DNA of 38,631 bases from an uncultured Collinsella sp. (GTDB lineage: Bacteria; Actinomycetota; Coriobacteriia; Coriobacteriales; Coriobacteriaceae): NCBI GenBank assembly GCA_900542945.1, contig UQPI01000019.1:1-38631 (forward strand), read 5' to 3'. Under the pieces are notes generated by a model. That model saw only the letters and a list, made by a program, of their open reading frames with translations. It was not told where the DNA came from and made no database searches. The position numbers and the translations under genes are program-made. The stretch's first letter is position 1. Every line of letters starts with the position of its first letter. Shown in pieces: positions 33,595-38,631 of this stretch.

Positions 33595-34524
33595 ATGAAA
33601 ATTCCCGTAGATAAGCTGACCCGCGCTTTTAAGATGGGCGCGTCCGTTAAGAAGGATTCCGATACGCCGGTGCGCGTCTCGGTCTATTTGGATTCGTCCG
33701 CCTCGCGCTTTCTGGCCGAGACGGTGCGTGACGCCTTTGTACCGCAGACGACCTCGGGCATTGTGCGCGTCGAGCGTCTGGGGGAGGAGCGAATTGCTCC
33801 AAAGACCGATACCGATGTGGTGCTGGTGCTCTCGTGCGGCTCCGACCGCTTGGAGAGTGCCGTGCAGGAGCTCGTGATCGCCGGCGCGCCCGTGTGCGTG
33901 CTTGCCGAGTCTGCTGTGGAGGTGCCGTTTATCGAGGAGTCCACGCCTGTGCTCGGCGTGGTAGCGGCAACCGATAAGACGTATCTGCTCGAGACGCTTG
34001 CCCGCTGGATTCTCGATCGCACCGAAAAGGAAACGGCTTTTGCGGCGAACTTTGCCTTCATGCGCATCGCGGCGGCCAATCGTATCATCACCTCGTGCGC
34101 GCTCACCAATATGGCGACCGGTGCGCTGGTGTTTTTGCCGGGCGCCGATTATCCCGTTATGGCGCTGGCGCAGGTGGGCATGCTCTTTGAGCTCGCTGCC
34201 GTCTTTGGACGCGGCATTAAGCCTGAGCGCGGCTACGAGGTCGCGGGCGTGCTTGTCGGCGGTCTTGTGATCCGCGCGGTCACCCGCGCGCTCGTCAAGC
34301 AGACGCCGCATATTGGGTTTGCCGTCAAGGCGCTCACTGCTGCCGCGGGCACCTATGGCATGGGCCGTGCGCTCGTTTCGCTCTACGAGCGCGATGTCGA
34401 CTACAGCCGTGCCAACGAGGTGGTTACTGCCACGTTCTCCCGCGTTCGCGATCTGGTGACCACGGTCGCGGGCGCTACCCGTCCTATGGCGTCCTATCAG
34501 GACGCATCCGATCTCGCTGCTTAG
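33595..34524 (+). CDS. DUF697-like protein of unknown function
   Basis: The product is 309 aa, starting at ATG 33595 with GGAGGGG upstream. Residues about 25-130 form an α/β part with a Rossmann-like order of strands (VRVSVYLDSS, VVLVLSCGS, APVCVLAES). Residues about 150-290 have small-residue-rich helices with the pattern ITSCALTNMATGALVFLPGADYPVMALAQVGMLFELAAVFG, close to the DUF697 family often found beside or fused to GTPases. No P-loop is present. It lies between rodA and the radical SAM gene, 18 nt and 10 nt from them, so a link to envelope growth is suggested by position only. Confidence 0.75.
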   Translation: MKIPVDKLTRAFKMGASVKKDSDTPVRVSVYLDSSASRFLAETVRDAFVPQTTSGIVRVERLGEERIAPKTDTDVVLVLSCGSDRLESAVQELVIAGAPVCVLAESAVEVPFIEESTPVLGVVAATDKTYLLETLARWILDRTEKETAFAANFAFMRIAAANRIITSCALTNMATGALVFLPGADYPVMALAQVGMLFELAAVFGRGIKPERGYEVAGVLVGGLVIRAVTRALVKQTPHIGFAVKALTAAAGTYGMGRALVSLYERDVDYSRANEVVTATFSRVRDLVTTVAGATRPMASYQDASDLAA

Positions 34525-34534
34525 GGGTTTTCCG

Positions 34535-36412
34535 TTGCGCGTTCCGTATCAAGACTGTTTTCATTTAATTGAGCCGTTGCTCGCCAAGGTCGAAAAGCCG
34601 AGCCGCTATATCGATCACGAGTGGGGCACGCTTTCCAAGGCCGATGCCGACTACCGTTGCTGCCTGATCTACCCGGATGTGTACGAGGTTGGTCTGCCCA
34701 ACCAGGGTATCGCCATCCTCTACAATATCCTTAACCAGGCCGAGGGCATCTCCTGCGAGCGTGGCTATGTGCCGTGGCCCGATATGGGTGACGCTATGCG
34801 CGAGGCAGGCATTCCGCTGCTCTCGCTCGAGGGTGCAGCGCCGGTCGCTTCGTTTGATATCGTCGGCCTGCATGTGCCGCACGAGATGGCTGTGACGAAC
34901 TTCCTCGAAGCGCTCGATCTCGCCGGCATTCCGCTGTTGGCTGCCGACCGTACCGAGGACGATCCCATTATCGTCGCCGGCGGTCCTTCGGTGTATAACC
35001 CCGAGCCGTACGCGGCATTCTTCGATGCCATCCTCATTGGCGAGGGCGAGGAGTCGCTGCTCGAAATCTGTCAGCTGCATCGCCGCTTGCGCGACGAGGG
35101 CGTCTCGCGCGCTCAGATTGTCGAGCGGCTCGCGACGGTCGCCGGTACCTATGTGCCGTCCCTGTATGAGGTGCGCTATGACGAGCCCTGCTCGCCGCAT
35201 GGCTACACCGTGCCGCGCGAGGGTAAGGACGTTCCGCCGGTAGTCTACAAGCGCGTCGTCGAGGACTTTGGTGCCACCAATCCGCTTTCTCAGTCGTGCG
35301 TGCCGTATGCGCAGCTCGTCCACGATCGCCTGTCTATCGAGATCTTGCGCGGCTGCGCCCGCGGCTGCCGTTTTTGCCAGGCAGGCATGACGTATCGTCC
35401 GGTACGCGAGCGCTCGGCCGACCAGATCGTGTCATCGGTGATCCAGGGCTTGGAAAAGACTGGCTATGACGAGGTGTCGCTTACCTCGCTTTCGACGACC
35501 GACCACTCCTGCATCCGCGACGTGCTCGGTAGGCTCAACCGTCGTCTGGAGGACACGGGCATTCGCGTGTCCATTCCGTCGCAGCGCTTGGATTCGTTTG
35601 GCGTTGATATGGCCGAGTCGGTCGCCGGCGAAAAGAAGGGCGGCCTGACGTTCGCGCCCGAGGCGGGCAGCCAGCGTATGCGCGACATCATTAACAAGAA
35701 CGTGACCGAGGAGGACCTGGACCGTGCGGCCAAGGCGGCCTTCGAGGCCGGCTGGAACCGCATGAAACTCTACTTTATGATGGGCCTTCCCGGCGAGCGC
35801 GACGAGGACATCGTGGCTATCGCCAACCTGGCCGATCACGTGCTGGAGCTCGGCCGCTCCGTGGTGCCCAAGGCGCGCCGCGGGTCTATCTCGGTGTCTA
35901 TCTCTGTTTCGGTGTTCATCCCCAAGGCGGCAACGCCCTTCCAGTGGTGCCCGCAGCTCGATTACGACGACGTCAAGCGCCGCCAGAAGCTGCTCATCAC
36001 GAGCGTGCGCAACCGCGCCGTTCGCGTACACTACCACGATGCGGAGACCTCGCTTATCGAGGCAGCGCTCTCCCGTGCCGGTCGCGATATGACGCCGGTC
36101 ATCATCGATGCCTGGCGTGCGGGCTCGCGCTTCGACGCCTGGGTGGAGCACTTCTCGCTCGACAACTGGAAGGAGGCCGCTGCCAAAAACGGAATCGACC
36201 TTAATGAGCTCGTGCACCTGCCCTACGAGTTGGACTGGCGCCTGCCGTGGGAGCACGTGAGCCCCGGCTGCACGCGCGGCTTCCTCGAGCGCGAGTACCG
36301 TCGCTCGCTCGAGGGCGTCACGACGCCCGACTGCACCCGCACGTCGTGCACCGGCTGCGGAATCTGCCCCACGCTCCATGCCAAGAACGTATTGATGGGT
36401 GATCGCGCATGA
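34535..36412 (+). CDS. B12-binding-like / radical SAM protein (TIGR03960 type)
   Basis: The product is 625 aa, starting at TTG 34535 with AGGGG 7 nt upstream. The N-terminal 200 residues resemble a cobalamin-binding-like domain (CLIYPDVYEVGLPNQGIAIL, then IIVAGGPSVYNPEP). The radical SAM cluster is C274-x3-C278-x2-C281. Further on are SLTSLSTTDHSC and FAPEAGSQRMRDIINK. The C-terminus has a second Cys group (CTRTSCTGCGICP), possibly for another cluster. The family is usually paired with a DUF2344 protein and sits near rplU, as here. The reaction is unknown. The ATGA overlap with the next gene indicates coupled translation. Confidence 0.9.
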   Translation: MRVPYQDCFHLIEPLLAKVEKPSRYIDHEWGTLSKADADYRCCLIYPDVYEVGLPNQGIAILYNILNQAEGISCERGYVPWPDMGDAMREAGIPLLSLEGAAPVASFDIVGLHVPHEMAVTNFLEALDLAGIPLLAADRTEDDPIIVAGGPSVYNPEPYAAFFDAILIGEGEESLLEICQLHRRLRDEGVSRAQIVERLATVAGTYVPSLYEVRYDEPCSPHGYTVPREGKDVPPVVYKRVVEDFGATNPLSQSCVPYAQLVHDRLSIEILRGCARGCRFCQAGMTYRPVRERSADQIVSSVIQGLEKTGYDEVSLTSLSTTDHSCIRDVLGRLNRRLEDTGIRVSIPSQRLDSFGVDMAESVAGEKKGGLTFAPEAGSQRMRDIINKNVTEEDLDRAAKAAFEAGWNRMKLYFMMGLPGERDEDIVAIANLADHVLELGRSVVPKARRGSISVSISVSVFIPKAATPFQWCPQLDYDDVKRRQKLLITSVRNRAVRVHYHDAETSLIEAALSRAGRDMTPVIIDAWRAGSRFDAWVEHFSLDNWKEAAAKNGIDLNELVHLPYELDWRLPWEHVSPGCTRGFLEREYRRSLEGVTTPDCTRTSCTGCGICPTLHAKNVLMGDRA

Positions 36413-37221
36413 GTGAGCGCTTGACCGACAACCCCACGCTCTTTAGGCTGCGCGTTCGCTACGGCAAGCGCGATCGCCTTAAGTACCTGGGCCATCTGGA
36501 ACTGATCCATACCATTGAGCGCATCGTGCGCCGTGCGGGCCTGCCCTATGCCGTCACGCAGGGCTTCTCTCCGCACATGCGCGTGGGCTTCTCTTCGGCG
36601 CTTCCGGTGGGTACGTCGTCGACCTGCGAGTGGTATGACCTGTTTATGACCGAGTTCGTGGCGCTCGACGAGGCCTTTGAGCGCCTGGCGGCGGCATCGC
36701 CTGCCGATCTGGCGCCTATCGAGGCTGCCTACATCGACGTGCGCACGCCGGCTCTGACGGCTCAGCTTACGCGTCTGTCGTACCGCATCGACTTGCACCT
36801 GGACCCCGAGGCCCCCGTGAGCGCCGAGGAGGTACGCGCCGCGATCGACACGTTGCGTGCAGGCCATGGCATCGACTATGCACGCGGTAGGAAGAGCAAG
36901 CGCTTAGACCTTGACCACACACTGGTGGGCTATGAGCTCACGGAGGGGGAGCGTCCGGACCATCTGGTGCTCATGCTCGACACCCATGCCGACAACGAGG
37001 GCTCCATGCGTCCGGAGATTTTGCTTTCTGCTGCTGATGTTTTGTTGCAGGGCTTGACCCCGGGCGTCGATGCACCTATTGTTTCCACCGGTATGCAAGA
37101 CCTCGTGACCATCTGCTCCTACGATGTCGAGCGTCAGAATCAAGCATGCGAGGACGACGAGGGCCGACTCGTCAGCCCCATACCTGTGCGAACTTGTGGA
37201 TTTGCTCCACATACTCGTTGA
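36409..37221 (+). CDS. DUF2344 (TIGR03936) radical SAM-associated protein
   Basis: The product is 270 aa, and its ATG overlaps the stop of the radical SAM gene by 4 nt. It begins with the family pattern RLRVRYGKRDRLKYLGHLEL, followed by RRAGLPYAVTQGFSPHMRVGFSSALPVG. Some genomes carry this domain fused to the radical SAM protein, so the two should work together, perhaps on RNA given the usual neighbours; that role is inference. Its stop codon lies within the -35 box of the rplU promoter. Confidence 0.9.
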   Translation: MSERLTDNPTLFRLRVRYGKRDRLKYLGHLELIHTIERIVRRAGLPYAVTQGFSPHMRVGFSSALPVGTSSTCEWYDLFMTEFVALDEAFERLAAASPADLAPIEAAYIDVRTPALTAQLTRLSYRIDLHLDPEAPVSAEEVRAAIDTLRAGHGIDYARGRKSKRLDLDHTLVGYELTEGERPDHLVLMLDTHADNEGSMRPEILLSAADVLLQGLTPGVDAPIVSTGMQDLVTICSYDVERQNQACEDDEGRLVSPIPVRTCGFAPHTR

Positions 37222-37246
37222 CGGGGGTATTATCGCCTGCTACTAT
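37218..37246 (+). promoter_or_regulatory. Promoter of rplU-rpmA
   Basis: TTGACG at 37218-37223, a 17-nt spacer and TACTAT at 37241-37246 match a housekeeping promoter. The -35 box overlaps the stop codon of the upstream gene, and the start of rplU lies 42 nt after the -10. Confidence 0.85.
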
Positions 37247-37288
37247 ATTCGGCTGTTGCACTAACTGATGCATGAAGGGCAAGTAAAC

Positions 37289-37663
37289 ATGTACGCAATC
37301 GTTAACACGGGCGGCAAGCAGTACAAGGTCGCCACCGACGATGTCATCACCGTCGAGAAGATCGAGGGCAATGAGGGCGACAAGGTCACCCTGCCGGTCA
37401 TCTTCCTCAACGATGGTAAGAAGATCGTCACCGATCCCGACAAGCTGGCCAAGGCCAAGGTTACCGCTCAGATCGTTGAGCAGTTCAAGGGCGAGAAGCA
37501 GCTGGTCTTCAAGTTCCACAAGCGTAAGCGCTATCGTCGTCTGAAGGGTCACCGTCAGCAGCTCACCAAGCTGAAGATCGTGAAGGTCCAGGCTACGTCC
37601 CGCGCCAAGAAGGCTGTCAAGGCAGAGGCCGAGGCTGTTGCCGAGGCTCCCGTCGCCGAGTAG
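37289..37663 (+). CDS. rplU: Ribosomal protein L21
   Basis: The product is 124 aa, starting at ATG 37289 (an in-frame ATG at 37268 is less likely), with GAAGGG upstream. It begins MYAIVNTGGKQYKV, the L21 start, and has FKFHKRKRYRRLKGHRQQ, the basic rRNA-binding segment. An Ala/Glu/Val-rich tail of about 22 residues extends beyond the usual 103-residue family length. It binds 23S rRNA. It is followed by rpmA. Confidence 0.98.
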   Translation: MYAIVNTGGKQYKVATDDVITVEKIEGNEGDKVTLPVIFLNDGKKIVTDPDKLAKAKVTAQIVEQFKGEKQLVFKFHKRKRYRRLKGHRQQLTKLKIVKVQATSRAKKAVKAEAEAVAEAPVAE

Positions 37664-37696
37664 ATTACACTCGTAACGAAAGAGTAGGTATACACA

Positions 37697-37954
37697 ATGG
37701 CACACAAAAAAGGACTCGGTTCCTCCCGTAATGGCCGTGACTCCCGCGGTCAGCGCCTTGGCACGAAGCGCTATGCCGGCCAGACGGTAACCACGGGCAC
37801 GATTCTCGTCCGTCAGCACGGCACTCACATCCACCCGGGTGAGAACGTTGGCCGTGGCAAGGACGACACGCTGTTCGCGCTGGTCGACGGTACCGTTGAG
37901 TTCCACAAGGGTATCAAGCACAGGGTCAGCGTACGCCCGCTCGCGAACGCGTAA
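37697..37954 (+). CDS. rpmA: Ribosomal protein L27
   Basis: The product is 85 aa: MAHKKGLGSSRNGRDS at the start, then RQHGTHIHPGENVGRGKDDTLFAL. It lacks the N-terminal extension that Firmicutes L27 has and the Prp protease cleaves, and no prp gene lies between rplU and rpmA. L27 reaches the peptidyl transferase centre with its N-terminus. Confidence 0.98.
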   Translation: MAHKKGLGSSRNGRDSRGQRLGTKRYAGQTVTTGTILVRQHGTHIHPGENVGRGKDDTLFALVDGTVEFHKGIKHRVSVRPLANA

Positions 37955-37979
37955 TTCACCCTTCATAGAGCACATATGT

Positions 37980-38022
37980 GGGAGGCACTTGAGTTTTAGG
38001 ATTCAAGGGTCTCCCTCTTTTT
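37980..38022 (+). terminator. Intrinsic terminator after rpmA
   Basis: An imperfect stem (GGGAGGC and TTGA arms pairing with TTCAAG and CTCCC, one mismatch and two wobbles) is followed by a T-rich run. It lies 25 nt after the rpmA stop and 16 nt before the obg start, so obg may receive reduced read-through. Confidence 0.75.
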
Positions 38023-38038
38023 GTAGGAGGCGATTCTG

Positions 38039-38631
38039 TTGTCACAGTTCACCGATATCAGCCGCATTAACGTGTGCGGCGGCGACGGCGGTGCCGGATG
38101 CATGTCGTTTAGGCGCGAGGCCTTTGTCCCCAAGGGTGGCCCCGATGGCGGCGACGGCGGTCGTGGCGGCAATGTCGTCATCCAGGCCGATGCTCAGCTG
38201 TCTTCACTGATCGATTACCGCTTTAAGCATCATTTTCGTGCCGAGCGCGGAACGCACGGTCAGGGCGCCCGCCGCAACGGAAAGAGCGGCGAGGACCTTA
38301 TCTTGAAGGTTCCCATGGGCACCGTGGTGCGCGAGCTCGACCCCGAGACGCAGACCCCGATGTTCGAGATTGCCGACTTGGTTCACGACGGTGAGCGCGT
38401 CGTCGTAGCACCCGGCGGCGCCGGCGGTCTGGGGAATACGCACTTTGTGACGTCGGTGCGGCGCGCGCCCGCGTTCGCCCAGCTTGGTGAGCCGGCCGAG
38501 GAGCACTGGATTGAGCTCGAGATGAAGCTCATGGCCGATGCCGCGCTCGTGGGCTTTCCCTCGGTCGGCAAGTCCTCGCTCATTGCGCGCATGAGTGCCG
38601 CCCGACCCAAGATCGCCGACTATCCGTTTAC
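38039..38631 (+). CDS. obg: GTPase Obg (3' partial)
   Basis: The frame starts at TTG 38039 with a perfect AGGAGG 8 nt upstream and runs off the window at about 197 codons. The glycine-rich Obg fold is clear: INVCGGDGGAGCMSFRREAF, GGPDGGDGGRGGNVV and GGAGGLGNTHFVTS. The G domain starts at the end with the P-loop GFPSVGKSS. Obg proteins bind GTP and the 50S subunit and act in ribosome maturation and stress control. The place after rplU-rpmA is conserved across bacteria. Confidence 0.97.
   Translation, partial: MSQFTDISRINVCGGDGGAGCMSFRREAFVPKGGPDGGDGGRGGNVVIQADAQLSSLIDYRFKHHFRAERGTHGQGARRNGKSGEDLILKVPMGTVVRELDPETQTPMFEIADLVHDGERVVVAPGGAGGLGNTHFVTSVRRAPAFAQLGEPAEEHWIELEMKLMADAALVGFPSVGKSSLIARMSAARPKIADYPF

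Noticed and set aside
1..38631. CRISPR arrays, insertion sequences, prophage genes and rRNA genes
   Set aside because: No regularly spaced repeats, transposase, integrase, phage structural gene or rRNA sequence was seen on either strand.

Overview
The window reads as a chromosomal segment of a Coriobacteriia actinobacterium, most likely Collinsella or a close relative. This rests on G+C-rich core genes, frequent TTG and GTG starts with AGGAGG-type ribosome binding sites, a rod-shape cluster next to rplU-rpmA-obg, and SLH-like repeats carrying a KRQDMAAF motif instead of the usual TRAE motif. The species call is inference; no search was run.

Region 1 (1-12.7 kb) is an AT-richer cell-surface polysaccharide island. 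It holds a galactofuranosyltransferase cut by the window edge, a DPM1-like GT2, a two-gene ABC glycan exporter, a tRNA-Arg(UCU), a polysaccharide pyruvyl transferase homologue, two secreted proteins with three SLH-like repeats each, an O-antigen ligase/polymerase-like membrane protein, the 3' remnant of a second GT2, and UDP-galactopyranose mutase (glf). The exporter ATPase carries SLH-like repeats at its C-terminus, the same repeats as the secreted proteins. Together with the pyruvyl transferase this suggests one system: a pyruvylated wall polymer is made, exported by an ATPase that may recognise it through the SLH-like module, and then used to anchor SLH proteins.

Region 2 (12.8-21.2 kb, minus strand) is a compact aromatic amino acid operon read aroF-tyrA-aroB-aroA-aroC-pheA-aroE/aroK-aroQ. 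It covers DAHP synthesis to chorismate and on to prephenate, phenylpyruvate and the tyrosine branch. AroE and AroK are fused. A terminator-like hairpin and a short aromatic-containing ORF lie before aroF.

Region 3 (21.4-27.5 kb) holds tRNA-Arg(CCG) with a strong promoter and terminator, a P-type cation ATPase with an unusual basic tail, a double zinc-ribbon membrane protein, a cyclophilin and a TPR membrane protein.

Region 4 (27.6-38.6 kb) is the elongasome operon mreB-mreC-mreD-PBP2-rodA, a DUF697-like protein, a B12-binding/radical SAM protein of unknown role with its DUF2344 partner, then rplU-rpmA from their own promoter, a terminator, and the start of obg, cut by the window end.
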